Shown: positions 43,372-51,883 of the stretch, piece after piece
How the letters are laid out: each line of letters opens with the position of its first letter
How positions within the stretch are numbered: position 1 is the first letter of the stretch
Assembly: GCA_964404165.1 (NCBI GenBank)
Contig: CAYOIZ010000021.1
Span: forward strand, 1 to 64,000
Source: DASYLJ01 sp964404165
Lineage (GTDB): Bacteria > Desulfobacterota > Binatia > DP-6
Direction: 5' to 3'
Length of the DNA: 64,000 nt
Notes under the pieces: model-generated
What the model was told of the DNA's origin: nothing
The model's database searches: none
Seen by the model: the letters and a program-made list of their open reading frames with translations, nothing else
Position numbers and translations under genes: made by a program

Positions 43372-44085
43372 GTGCGGGTCTGGTTGCTCACGGCGTTGCT
43401 GCTGACGGCCCTGGCGCGCCGCGCACCGGCGATCGTGCTCGGGGGCGGCCTCGCCGACACCGACTGCACCGTCGCCTTCGGCGGCGTCGACGCGACGGCC
43501 GGCCTGAGCGGCGTCGTGTGCCTGGACGGCACCGGCTGCGACCTCGACGGTGTGGTGAACGGCGCCTGCCGCTTCGACGTCGGCGTGTGCCGGGCGGTCG
43601 AGGACCCCGGCTGCAATCCGCGCTCGGTGACGCGGGTCGAGGTCGAGGGACTCGCCCTCGACGTCCCGGCGCTCACCGGCGACGCCGGCGTCTGTGGCGA
43701 AGCCACCTCGGTGACGGTGCCGACGTCGTCGGCCGTCGGCGTGACCATGCTGGCGCGCGACGGCGACGAGCCGCGCGACGTCGACTACCTGAACGTCTGC
43801 TGCGTCGACGCCGCCCGCCCGCTCGACGCCGCGCGCTGCGCGCTGCAGGTCGACCTGACGCTGGCGGGCTGCACCAGCCGCATCCCGCGCAAAGCAGTGC
43901 GCGCCTTCACGAAGGCACGGCAGATGATCGACAAGGCCTGGGCCGCGGGTGGCTCGACCCGGCTCGTCGCCCGCGCGCGACGCCAGCTGACACGCGTGCA
44001 GAGCGTCGGGCAACGGCTCGCCGACCGCGATCGCTGCGGCAACACGCTGGGCCTGCTCGCCCGTCACGCGCTCGACGTGCTGTAG
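43372..44085 (+). CDS. Secreted Cys-rich hypothetical protein
   Basis: From GTG 43372 the product is 237 residues with a signal peptide ('RVWLLTALLLTALARRAPA'). The beta-rich N-terminal two-thirds contain about ten cysteines in pairs ('VVCLDGTGCDLDGVVNGACR', 'VCRAVEDPGC', 'CCVDAARP'), so a disulfide-rich fold is expected. The last 70 residues are helical and basic ('KAVRAFTKARQMIDKAWAAG', 'RARRQLTRVQSVGQRLADRD'). They recall, weakly, the helical C-terminal domains of the secreted proteins at 47320-49823. No family is known. The start could also be upstream (ATG 43307), but that would place the hydrophobic stretch too far inside. Confidence 0.55.
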   Translation: MRVWLLTALLLTALARRAPAIVLGGGLADTDCTVAFGGVDATAGLSGVVCLDGTGCDLDGVVNGACRFDVGVCRAVEDPGCNPRSVTRVEVEGLALDVPALTGDAGVCGEATSVTVPTSSAVGVTMLARDGDEPRDVDYLNVCCVDAARPLDAARCALQVDLTLAGCTSRIPRKAVRAFTKARQMIDKAWAAGGSTRLVARARRQLTRVQSVGQRLADRDRCGNTLGLLARHALDVL

Positions 44086-44086
44086 C

Positions 44087-45163
44087 GTGTCGTCGCTCGC
44101 GGACGCCATCGGCATCGTGCCGGGGACGGCGGGGTTTCGCGCCCTACCTGCGCGCATCGAGCCAGCCGCACCGGGTCTGGTGCGGTGCCGGCCGGTGGCC
44201 GTCGGCTGCTGCGGCACCGATCGCGCCCTCATGTCCGGCCGCTACGGCGGTCCGGCGCGCGGCCACGACGACATCATCACCGGCCACGAGACGGTGGTGT
44301 GCGCGGAGGAGGCGGCGCCCGGCATCACGCCCGGACATTGGTATGCGCTCGTCGTGCGCGAGCCCGTCGCCGCCACCCCCGCGGCGTTCCGTCGGGCGCC
44401 GCACCTCGCACACGACCCGGCCCACTTCGTCGAGCGCGGCTTGTCGGGGCTCGACGGCGGGCTGCGTCCGGCCTTGCGGTGTGCAGCCGACGCGCTCGTT
44501 CCCCTGCCCGACGGCCTGCGGCCAGAGCAGGCGGTGTGGGTCGAACCCATGGCGTGCATCGTGAAGGCGGTCCGTGTCTTCGAGCACTGTTGGGCGGGCA
44601 TCGCCGGCGGCGACGACGAGGTGGTCGCGCGCGCGGCGATCGTGCTCGGTGCCGGCTCGTGCGGCCTGCTCGCCACCGCGCTGCTCCGCCAGCGCGGCTT
44701 CGCGGTGACGGCGCTCGACCTCGCACCTGCCACGTCGCCGCGCGCCGAGCTGGTGCGCATGCTGGGCGCGCACTACGTCGTGGCGCCGGGCGATCGTGCC
44801 CCGGCCGTTCCCGGGCCCCCGGTCCGTCTCGTGTTCGACGCGTGCGGGAACCCGGTCGCCGTCGAGCGCCTGGCGCCCCTGCTCGGGCCCACCGGAGGCA
44901 TCGTCGACTTCGGCATCGCCGAGGGCGCACACGCCGCGACGGACGCCATGCGCCGGACCACGGGCAACCAGTTCCGCATCGGCGCCATCAACGCCGGCCG
45001 CGACGACTGGCACACCGCGGCCGATGCCGTCGGGCGTCTCGGCCGCGAGCATCCCGCCTTCTTCACTCGCGCGACCGCCGTCGTGGCCGGGCTCGACCTG
45101 GCGGCGATGGTCGCGGCACTCGCCGATCCGGCCGTGGTGAAGCCGGTCGTCCTGCCGACCTGA
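44087..45163 (+). CDS. Zinc-type medium-chain dehydrogenase, glucose-dehydrogenase-like
   Basis: The 358-residue product starts at GTG 44087, one base after the previous stop. It has the MDR catalytic domain with 'VAVGCCGTDRALMSGRYGG' and 'ITGHETVV', as in archaeal-type glucose 1-dehydrogenases (Cys and His of the catalytic zinc). The Rossmann motif is 'IVLGAGSCGLLATALL', and 'NQFRIGAINAGRDDWHTAA' near the C-terminus is the segment typical of glucose dehydrogenases. The four-cysteine structural-zinc lobe is missing. Likely oxidises an aldose with NAD(P). It is convergent with the ppk2 gene with no gap. Confidence 0.78.
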   Translation: MSSLADAIGIVPGTAGFRALPARIEPAAPGLVRCRPVAVGCCGTDRALMSGRYGGPARGHDDIITGHETVVCAEEAAPGITPGHWYALVVREPVAATPAAFRRAPHLAHDPAHFVERGLSGLDGGLRPALRCAADALVPLPDGLRPEQAVWVEPMACIVKAVRVFEHCWAGIAGGDDEVVARAAIVLGAGSCGLLATALLRQRGFAVTALDLAPATSPRAELVRMLGAHYVVAPGDRAPAVPGPPVRLVFDACGNPVAVERLAPLLGPTGGIVDFGIAEGAHAATDAMRRTTGNQFRIGAINAGRDDWHTAADAVGRLGREHPAFFTRATAVVAGLDLAAMVAALADPAVVKPVVLPT

Positions 45164-46066
45164 TCAGCGCTTCCCGTTCTTCTCGCCGAGCAGGAGGGCA
45201 CGCGCCTTCGCCAGCTCGGCGCGCTTCGACGGCGGCACCCGCGGGAACGACAGCTTCAGGCTCTCGAGCGTGTCGACCACCGCCGCCGCCACCACCATGC
45301 GCGTGAACCACTTGTTGTCCGCCGGCACCACGAACCACGGCGCCTCCTCGGTGGCGGTGTGGCGGATCATGTCCTCATAGGCCGCCATGTAGTCGTCCCA
45401 GTGGCCGCGCTCCTTCACGTCGGCGGTCGAGAACTTCCAGTTCTTCTCGGGCGTCTCGAGGCGTTCGAGGAAGCGCCGCTTCTGCTCCTTCTTCGAGACG
45501 TGGAGGAAGAACTTGCGGATCGCGTACCCCTGACGGGACAGATAGCGCTCGAAGGCGACGATGTCCTCGAAGCGCTCCCGCCAGACGTGCTTGCCGACGA
45601 GGCGCGTCGGCACCTTCTGGCTCGCGAGCAGCTCCTGGTGCACGCGCACCACCAGCACCTCTTCGTAGTACGACCGGTTGAAGATGCCGATGCGGCCGCG
45701 CTCGGGCAGACGCCGTGAGGTCCGCCACAGGAAGTCGTGGTCGAGATCCTCGCTCGACGGCTGCTTGAAGGCGTGCACCTCGCAGCCCTGGGGGTTCACG
45801 CCCGACATGACGTGCTTGATGGTGCCGTCCTTGCCGGCGGCGTCCATCGCCTGGAACTGCAGGAGCACGCCCCAGCGATCCTGTGCGTAGAGCTTCTCCT
45901 GCTGGTCGGCCAGCCACTCGACGCCCTTGGCGAGCAGCTGCTTCGCCTCGTCCTTGAACTCGTCGTCGAGGCCCCGGGTGTCGGCCGGATCGATGTCCTT
46001 CAGACGGAACTTCTTCCCATCCGTCACTCGATAGTGTGCGATCAGCCGCTGGGCTCGCTTCAGCAT
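45164..46066 (-). CDS. ppk2: Polyphosphate kinase 2 family protein
   Basis: The 300-residue protein starts at ATG 46066 and has the P-loop of PPK2 ('FQAMDAAGKDGTIKHVMSG'), the lid motif 'RIGIFNRSYYEEVLVVRVH', and 'GYAIRKFFLHVSKKEQKRR', as in the TIGR03709 polyphosphate:nucleotide phosphotransferases. The C-terminal 'APWFVVPADNKWFTRMVVA' is also characteristic. PPK2 enzymes phosphorylate nucleotides with polyphosphate (or the reverse); class cannot be settled by eye, but length and motifs fit the AMP/ADP-using short form. Cytoplasmic. The gene is divergent from the secreted beta-helix protein. Confidence 0.9.
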   Translation of the reverse strand: MLKRAQRLIAHYRVTDGKKFRLKDIDPADTRGLDDEFKDEAKQLLAKGVEWLADQQEKLYAQDRWGVLLQFQAMDAAGKDGTIKHVMSGVNPQGCEVHAFKQPSSEDLDHDFLWRTSRRLPERGRIGIFNRSYYEEVLVVRVHQELLASQKVPTRLVGKHVWRERFEDIVAFERYLSRQGYAIRKFFLHVSKKEQKRRFLERLETPEKNWKFSTADVKERGHWDDYMAAYEDMIRHTATEEAPWFVVPADNKWFTRMVVAAAVVDTLESLKLSFPRVPPSKRAELAKARALLLGEKNGKR

Positions 46067-46201
46067 GTGCCGGGAATACACCCCGCGCGTGCCGCCTGCC
46101 ATGCGCGCTGCGGATGGAATCCGCATGCGGTGGCAGCGTTCCGTCGGTCCATTCGTCCTCGCTGACAGAATTGTCCGCGCCCATTGGCATTCGCCCATGG
46201 G

Positions 46202-46228
46202 ACCGCCGTGCGGCGCGCGCACGGCGGT
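46202..46228. promoter_or_regulatory. Perfect 11-bp inverted repeat in divergent promoter region
   Basis: ACCGCCGTGCG (46202-46212) and CGCACGGCGGT (46218-46228) are exact reverse complements with a five-base loop (GCGCG). The element sits in the 272-base region between ppk2 and the secreted protein at 46339, about 110 bases ahead of the latter. It could be a binding site for a dimeric regulator or an attenuator-type hairpin. There is no T-run on either side, so it is not a normal intrinsic terminator. Confidence 0.45.
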
Positions 46229-46338
46229 ACGCGCGCTACGCGAAAATCCACGGCGACCGCGCGTGGCATGCATCTCGCACAAGCACCTCCTCGCTTCCCA
46301 TGAACATCCAAAACGAACTTTCACGGAGGAACACACCA

Positions 46339-47250
46339 ATGCTGAGGAACCGGAAGACGCTCTTGATCGCACTGGCCATGACCGCGGGGCTCGGCCTGGC
46401 CGGACGCGCGTGGGGTGCGAACGAGCCGTTCGCCGACCTCGACAACGACGGGGTGTTCGGCCCTGGCGACGTCCCGATCGGGAAGCTCATCAACAACGAT
46501 GGTCAGTTCTCGACCGACAAGGCCGAGGGGGCCTTCAAGCCGCAGGCGGGTCCCGTCGGCATCGTCGTGCCCGACCGCTTCATCGGCAAGAAGAAGGCCG
46601 TCGTGCTGAAGGCGAGCGGCGACATCACCGTGCTCGGTGACATCACCGTCCCCGGCACCGGCGGCGTGATCTTCCTGCTCTCGAACGGCGGCGCGGTCCA
46701 CGTGGCCGACAACGTCCGGCTCTTCACCGACACGATCATCCAGCTGATCGGCCTGGGCGACGTCGAGGTCGGCTCGAGCGTCGAGATGCGCAGCCGGAGC
46801 AACAGCTTCGCGATGGTCGCGCTGTCGTCGCAGGACGGTGACGTCAGCGTCGGCACCGACGCCAACATCGGCGCAGCCGGTCTCATCGAGCTCAGCACGG
46901 GCGAGGAGACGGGCGGCTCGGTGAGCGTCGGCGAAGGCTCGCGCATCGCTTCGGGCGCCGGCTCGGCACGCCTCACGGCCGGGACCGAGGTGCAGATGGA
47001 CGGCGTCCGTCTGGCCGCGCGCACCATCGTGGTCGGCTCCTACGCCAGCACCCGCAACGCGCGCGGCACGGGCATGGGCCCGGGCTACGCGTCGGTGCGC
47101 AACAGCCAGATCCGCGGCACGGGCGGCGCCGCCTCGGTGCACATCTTCGCCGAGGGTGGTGACGGCAGCACGATCGACATCACCCGCACCAAGGTGCAGG
47201 TGAAGGATCGCGACGCGCTCGAGCTCGACGCCGACGTCATCGTGCGCTGA
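46339..47250 (+). CDS. Secreted beta-helix-like protein with a dockerin-like loop
   Basis: ATG 46339 (ACGGAGG ribosome-binding site) gives 303 residues with a signal peptide ('LLIALAMTAGLGLAGRAWG'). The mature N-terminus is 'NEPFADLDNDGVFGPGDV', a calcium-loop/dockerin-type half-repeat. The rest is made of short repeats rich in Gly, Val and Ile ('GDITVLGDITVPGTGGVIFL', 'GLGDVEVGSSVEMRS', 'GGSVSVGEGSRIASGAGS') that predict a right-handed beta helix. The style matches the larger beta-helix protein at 49823. No enzymatic residues are recognised; it is probably a surface or extracellular protein. A strong intrinsic terminator follows. Confidence 0.65.
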   Translation: MLRNRKTLLIALAMTAGLGLAGRAWGANEPFADLDNDGVFGPGDVPIGKLINNDGQFSTDKAEGAFKPQAGPVGIVVPDRFIGKKKAVVLKASGDITVLGDITVPGTGGVIFLLSNGGAVHVADNVRLFTDTIIQLIGLGDVEVGSSVEMRSRSNSFAMVALSSQDGDVSVGTDANIGAAGLIELSTGEETGGSVSVGEGSRIASGAGSARLTAGTEVQMDGVRLAARTIVVGSYASTRNARGTGMGPGYASVRNSQIRGTGGAASVHIFAEGGDGSTIDITRTKVQVKDRDALELDADVIVR

Positions 47251-47277
47251 CCGCGTCCCTGCGCGCACGTTCGACAC

Positions 47278-47320
47278 CGCGGCCGTCGGACCATGGAGGT
47301 CCGGCGGCCGCGCGCGTTTT
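47278..47320 (+). terminator. Intrinsic terminator after the beta-helix gene
   Basis: A 15-bp stem (47278-47292 paired with 47298-47312; one U-G wobble, all others Watson-Crick) with a five-base loop ATGGA is followed by CGCG and a T4 run (47317-47320). It lies 27 bases after the stop codon of the gene at 46339. The convergent gene ends at base 47320, so the hairpin may serve both directions, although the T-run faces the plus strand only. Confidence 0.8.
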
Positions 47321-48585
47321 CAGTGGATGACGCGCGCGGCGCTGATGGCCTGATTGCTGAGGACGAGGAGCGTCTCGCGCAGCGCCGGCGACATCCGGCT
47401 CTTCGCGGTGGCCTTGTCCACCTCGAGTACGAACTTCTGGATGGCGGCCTCGAGGCGATCGATCTTCCGGGCGACCTTCGGCGAGAGCCCACGCTGCAGC
47501 TCGGCCTGGGTAGCGTTGGCGCGCTGGACGCTCTTGGCAAGCGCCTGCATGAGCTTTGCGCGTGTCTTGCGCAGCTTGGGATTCAGGTCGGCGGGCGCGG
47601 CGTCCGTGACGCTGGCGCGGATGGTGGCCAGGCGGCAGAGCACCGCATCGACCGAGATGGCCTCGGTGTACTGACAACCGACGCCGGTGGTGCACGCGTC
47701 CGTGGTGCAGACGTTGCCGTCGTCGCAGCTGAGCTGCGAGCACGGGCAACCGGTGGGCTCGAGCGGCTCCCCCGGTTGCGCCGGACAGAGATCGCACGCG
47801 TCACCGCGAGTGTCGTGATCCCCGTTCGCCTGATCAATGTTCGAGACGGTCGAACAGTTGTCGCAGGCGTCGCCGAAGCCATCGCCGTCGGCGTCGCTCT
47901 GGTCGGGGTTGGCGACGCCTCGGCAGGTGTCGCAGGCATCACCGATGCCGTCGTCGTCGTCATCGGTTTGGTCGGGGTTGTCCGTACCGGGACAGTTGTC
48001 TTCGAGGACGACCCGGCTGGGATGGCCCAACGAATCGTAGCGCAGGGAGACCTGTCGCAGCCCGCCGCAGCGGTTCAGCACCGTGATCTCGAGACCGATG
48101 CGATCGCCGACGGCCACGTTGCGGTCAGCGAGCGTGCCACCGACCGTCACTGGCAGCAGAAGCGGCTCAGGGACGCCGTTCTTGGGCGCGATGGTGAGAC
48201 CCTGCAGGTAGGTGTGACCGAGGATGACACGGCCGCCGCCATTGGACGGATTGCGGAAGATCGTCGTGGAGACGTCTGCACAGCCCGGCATGCCGGCCTG
48301 GCCGGTCCCGAGGTAAGCCTCGACCGTGATCGCCCCGACGCGGAACTTGCTGGGGCTGGTCGCCGCTGGGGTGAGGAACTCTCCGAGCGCCACAGGGAGA
48401 CGATCAGGTGCACCCTCGCTGATCTCGCGGAACGCCGTGCGAATCGAGGCGCCCGGGAGGAGCTGGCGCGCCTCGTCGCCGTCACGCAGGTAGAGCGCGG
48501 TGTCGTCGGCCGCCCGCACGGGAGCTGCGGCGGCGAGGGCGAGGGCGAGCAGAACCCCACTCGCGGCGATGCGAACGTGCTTCAT
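47320..48585 (-). CDS. Secreted protein with thrombospondin type 3 repeats and a helical C-terminal domain
   Basis: ATG 48585 gives 421 residues with a signal peptide ('AASGVLLALALAAAAPVRA'). An N-terminal beta domain (to about residue 200) ends 'ITVLNRCGGLRQVSLRYDS', closely matching the next gene. Thrombospondin-3/calcium repeats follow: 'DNCPGTDNPDQTDDDDDGIG', 'DTCRGVANPDQSDADGDGFG', 'DNCSTVSNIDQANGDHDT'. A Cys-rich EGF-like stretch ('CPCSQLSCDDGNVCTTDACT') leads to a helical domain of about 110 residues starting 'AISVDAVLCRLATIRAS'. The opening 'VDAVLCRLATI' recalls 'FEALICRVDSL' in the gene at 48725. Probably secreted and calcium-stabilised; no known family for the ends. Confidence 0.7.
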   Translation of the reverse strand: MKHVRIAASGVLLALALAAAAPVRAADDTALYLRDGDEARQLLPGASIRTAFREISEGAPDRLPVALGEFLTPAATSPSKFRVGAITVEAYLGTGQAGMPGCADVSTTIFRNPSNGGGRVILGHTYLQGLTIAPKNGVPEPLLLPVTVGGTLADRNVAVGDRIGLEITVLNRCGGLRQVSLRYDSLGHPSRVVLEDNCPGTDNPDQTDDDDDGIGDACDTCRGVANPDQSDADGDGFGDACDNCSTVSNIDQANGDHDTRGDACDLCPAQPGEPLEPTGCPCSQLSCDDGNVCTTDACTTGVGCQYTEAISVDAVLCRLATIRASVTDAAPADLNPKLRKTRAKLMQALAKSVQRANATQAELQRGLSPKVARKIDRLEAAIQKFVLEVDKATAKSRMSPALRETLLVLSNQAISAARVIH

Positions 48586-48724
48586 GGGTGGCTGATATCG
48601 AGCAATGGCCATGCCGACTGGATGCCTGTCGAGCCGTGGAAAATCGAGGGGTTGACGAGATGCTGCCCACGATCGTCTCGCATCGACGCACGGAGGCTGC
48701 CGCGACCCTGCGTGGTCGCCAGAC

Positions 48725-49696
48725 TCAAGGGAGACTGCTCCGGAGGCCCCGGAGCTCGGCGGACGCCTCGGAGACCAGGTTCTCGAGCAGGACTCCGAGG
48801 TCACCAATGACCCGTCCACGACGCATGCCGACCGCCACCGCGCGGGCGAAGGCGTCGACTTTCCGCTGCGCCCGGCGCAGCCGGACACCGGCCCGATCAC
48901 CGTTTCCGGCAGCCACCACGAGGCTCCGCGTACGCGCCAGCCGCACGAGCTGACGACGGAACGCCCGGTTGCCGCCCACCGCCGCCGGCGGACGCGAGCG
49001 CAGGGCCGCTTCGAGCGAATCGACGCGGCAGATGAGCGCCTCGAAGCCGGTCATGGGCGCATCGAGGCAGCTCGCGGGCGGCGGCAGTGTGGTGGTCGTC
49101 GTCGAGGTCGTGGTGGTCGGCGAGCCCGGCGGGGGGGGCGGCGGCGGCGGCGGTGTGTCGGAGAAGGACAGGCTGCTCGCCGCGCCGGCGCCGTCGTACA
49201 GCAGCGTGACATTGCGCGCGCTCGAGCAGCGGTTGCGCGCGATGACGGACATGCCCAGCCGCTCGCCGACGTCGGCCAGTGTGCCGCTGACGGTGATCGG
49301 CACGACGATCGGAGCCGACGCCTGCTTGCGCGGCAGGATCGACGTCGTGACCGCACCCGATGCGACGGGCACCCGCACGTCGCCACCCGTCAACCGATAG
49401 AGCTCGACGGTGACGTCGACGCAGCTCTCGATGCCGTTCTTCGCCGTCACGAGGAACAACGCCGCGGATGCGGTGGCGGTCTGCGCGAGCGTTGCCTGCG
49501 GCGTGGCGACGAAATCGGCGAGGAGCACGCTCTGGCCGACGGATATCCGCGCCGACACGTCGTCGCGGGGCGTCCCCGCGGTGGGCGCCTCCATGCCGAG
49601 GGCGCGCGGTGCACGGAGGAAGCGGGGCGCTTCGACCGCGAGGGCCGGGGCGCACAGCGCACAGACGAGAGCGGCAGCATGCAGCGTTCGGGTCAT
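48725..49696 (-). CDS. Secreted protein: beta domain, Pro/Thr linker, GFEA helical domain
   Basis: ATG 49696 gives 323 residues with a signal peptide ('HAAALVCALCAPALA'). The N-terminal beta domain (about 25-180) ends 'VIARNRCSSARNVTLLYDG', matching the protein at 47320. A linker of nine prolines, then 'GSPTTTTSTTTTTLPPPAS' (roughly residues 181-206), leads into a helical domain opening 'CLDAPMTGFEALICRVDSLE' and ending 'LRGLRSSLP'. The same opening occurs in the next gene as 'CTDLPLVGFEAVDCRLDTID'. The domain is rich in Arg and Leu, has two cysteines near its start and no catalytic pattern. Likely extracellular or surface-exposed; no family known to me. Confidence 0.7.
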   Translation of the reverse strand: MTRTLHAAALVCALCAPALAVEAPRFLRAPRALGMEAPTAGTPRDDVSARISVGQSVLLADFVATPQATLAQTATASAALFLVTAKNGIESCVDVTVELYRLTGGDVRVPVASGAVTTSILPRKQASAPIVVPITVSGTLADVGERLGMSVIARNRCSSARNVTLLYDGAGAASSLSFSDTPPPPPPPPPGSPTTTTSTTTTTLPPPASCLDAPMTGFEALICRVDSLEAALRSRPPAAVGGNRAFRRQLVRLARTRSLVVAAGNGDRAGVRLRRAQRKVDAFARAVAVGMRRGRVIGDLGVLLENLVSEASAELRGLRSSLP

Positions 49697-49822
49697 GCGG
49701 CGATGCGGGAGCAACCGATGTGCCGCGCTCCATCACGCAGCGGCGCGGCATTTCGGGGGGCATTCGACGCACGGCTGCGCGCCTCCCGCAGCTGCGCACG
49801 AAGCACGTGCGGCATGCGGCGG

Positions 49823-51883
49823 CTAGCGCTGTGCGGAGCGCAGCGCTCCGATTTCGCTCGTGGCGCCGGTCGCGAGCGCCATCAGCCGACTGCCGAGGAT
49901 CGCCGGCATGCCCTTCCTCTGCGCGCGCGCCACGCCCTTCTGGAACGTGCGCAGCTGCTTGTTGGCACGACGCAGGTTCGGCGTGACCTTTCGTCCGGTA
50001 CGCGCCATGGCCATCGCACTGCGCGCGCGCGCGACGGCCCTGTCGAGTTGCGTCGCGCACTTCTTCCCACCGAGCGTCTCGACGTCCGCGGAGGCAAGGG
50101 TGCCGTCGATGGTGTCGAGGCGGCAGTCGACCGCCTCGAAGCCCACGAGCGGCAGATCGGTGCATGCGGTGGGTAATGTCGTCGTGGTCGTCGTCGGGAG
50201 CGCGGGCTGGGTCGATGACGTCGTGCTGGTGGCGGCGACGGTGCTGCTCGTCGTCGTGGTCGCGGGCACGATGGTGGAGCTGGTGGTGTCGGGGAGCGTG
50301 CTCGACGTCGAACTGGTCGTGCTGGTGGTGGTCTGCAGAATCGTGGTCGAGGTCGGCGCACTCGTCGTCGTCGATTCGGGCTCGCTGCTCGATGTCGACG
50401 TGCTGGTCGTCGTCGAAGTCGTGGTGTCGGGTACCGTGCTCGTCGTGGTGGTCGTCGTCGTGGTGGTGGTGGTCGTCGTCGTGCAGTTGCCACAACACGC
50501 CAAGGCGCCGTTCTGGATGATCTGCTGACCGGGCGTGATACTGCGATCGGGTCCGAGCGTCGGGAAGACGTCGCGCCACTCGAGGACGTTGGCGCTTCCG
50601 GCGGTCATGGTGCCGTCTATGGTCATGCCGCTGCTCGCCTGCAATCGGTTGACACCGCGCTCGGGGTCGGCGGTGCCGACGTTGGTCAGGACACTCCCGA
50701 ACGGCAGTTCCACGTCGCAGGCCGTGATCGTCACCAGACCGGCTCGCGGCGAGGTCGCCGGCGGGAGCAGCGTCGTCCCCGAAGCGAGGATGGCGCCGCT
50801 GACGGTCGCCGTGCCGCCGGCTCTGCCGGCGAGCGATCCACCGACGATCCCTCCGCGAACGTCGACGGTGGAGGCGACATCGAGCGACGTGCCCGCTTGC
50901 AGGTCGATCTCCCCACCGCGCCCGAAGCCGTTGGCCTTCGAGCTGGCGAGCACCTGCCCGAGGACGATCCCTCCAGCGGCCTCGACGGTAAGCGCGCCGC
51001 CGAACCCGTTGGCACCGCCACCCCGAAGATCGAGTGGGCCGCTGACCACGCTCCCGGTTTCAGCGTACAGCTCCACCTCCGCCCCGTACCCATCACCATC
51101 GGATCCACCCGAAGATCCGACACCGACGACTCCAGCCGAGAGGGCGACGTTCTCGCGAGCCGCGACGACGACGCTGCCACCAGAGCCCGATCCGTTGCGG
51201 CTCTGAACGTCGATGACGCCACCGGACGAGGTGACGACGCTGCCTTCGGCATCGATGTCAACCTCGCCGGCGCCGTAGTCACCGCCCGACGCATTCAACA
51301 GTGACGCTACCGTGATCCCACCCGACGAGTAGACCTCGATGTAGCCGCCGTCGGCCAGGATCCCGCCCGACGTGTCGATACCCTCGCCGCCGATCGTGAC
51401 CGCCGCGTCGCCGAGCAACGTGACGAACCCACCCGAGCCGATCTTGTTCGACGCCTTCGCGCGCAATTCCCCCTGTGAGACCAGAGAGCCGGCGTTGGCC
51501 GCGATGGTGATGACACCGGCGCCTTCGTTGGCCGAGACGTCGATCCGCGTGAGGCTTTTGAGCTCGACCCCTCCGCTGGCCTCGAGGCTGACGATGCCAC
51601 CGTACCCGTCCGTACCGTTGGCGACGATCTTGGCACTCGATTCGAGCGTGATGCTCGAGGCGCGGATGGTGAAGTAGCCGAGCGACTGGACCGTGACGGT
51701 CTTACCCGCGGCGATGGTCAGCGCCCGCGTGCCGACGTCCCATTCGGTGCCGGTTGGGACCGTGATCGAGGCGCCGATGACGCAGTCCGCCGGGGCCGGA
51801 TCCACGCACGGCACCTGCGCCACCACGGGACTGGCCAGAGCGAGCAGCGCGAGCGCGGCGAGCGCGAGGCGTACTCCGGCCAT
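49823..51883 (-). CDS. Large secreted beta-helix protein with a ~110-residue Thr-rich linker and GFEA domain
   Basis: From ATG 51883 (ATG 51907 also possible) the protein has 686 residues. A signal peptide ('GVRLALAALALLALASPVVA') precedes a right-handed beta-helix region (residues 30-440) made of short Gly/Ser/Val repeats such as 'GGIVSLEASGGVELKS', 'GGSVVVAARENVALS', 'GGALTVEAAGGIVLG'. Residues 464-573 are almost entirely Thr, Ser, Pro and Val, beginning with a run of 14 Thr. The final domain opens 'CTDLPLVGFEAVDCRLDTID', aligns with the previous gene, and ends 'IGALRSAQR'. It is likely a surface or fibrous protein with a glycosylated stalk, by analogy with other Thr-rich linkers. Confidence 0.72.
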   Translation of the reverse strand: MAGVRLALAALALLALASPVVAQVPCVDPAPADCVIGASITVPTGTEWDVGTRALTIAAGKTVTVQSLGYFTIRASSITLESSAKIVANGTDGYGGIVSLEASGGVELKSLTRIDVSANEGAGVITIAANAGSLVSQGELRAKASNKIGSGGFVTLLGDAAVTIGGEGIDTSGGILADGGYIEVYSSGGITVASLLNASGGDYGAGEVDIDAEGSVVTSSGGVIDVQSRNGSGSGGSVVVAARENVALSAGVVGVGSSGGSDGDGYGAEVELYAETGSVVSGPLDLRGGGANGFGGALTVEAAGGIVLGQVLASSKANGFGRGGEIDLQAGTSLDVASTVDVRGGIVGGSLAGRAGGTATVSGAILASGTTLLPPATSPRAGLVTITACDVELPFGSVLTNVGTADPERGVNRLQASSGMTIDGTMTAGSANVLEWRDVFPTLGPDRSITPGQQIIQNGALACCGNCTTTTTTTTTTTTTTSTVPDTTTSTTTSTSTSSSEPESTTTSAPTSTTILQTTTSTTSSTSSTLPDTTSSTIVPATTTTSSTVAATSTTSSTQPALPTTTTTTLPTACTDLPLVGFEAVDCRLDTIDGTLASADVETLGGKKCATQLDRAVARARSAMAMARTGRKVTPNLRRANKQLRTFQKGVARAQRKGMPAILGSRLMALATGATSEIGALRSAQR
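50160..50495 (-). repeat. Low-complexity Thr/Ser codon tract
   Basis: On the minus strand this stretch is dominated by ACG/ACC/TCG-type codons (on the plus strand GTCGTCGTGGTGGTGG-like). It encodes the Thr-rich linker of the beta-helix protein. The repeat unit is irregular, so this is degenerate codon repetition and not a clean microsatellite. It is a place where slipped-strand length variation could occur. The shorter ACC/ACG tracts at 28485-28530 and 49080-49125 are of the same kind. Confidence 0.6.

Noticed and set aside
50160..50495. CRISPR-like or minisatellite array
   Set aside because: No fixed repeat-spacer period; the repetition is degenerate Thr/Ser codons inside an open frame.
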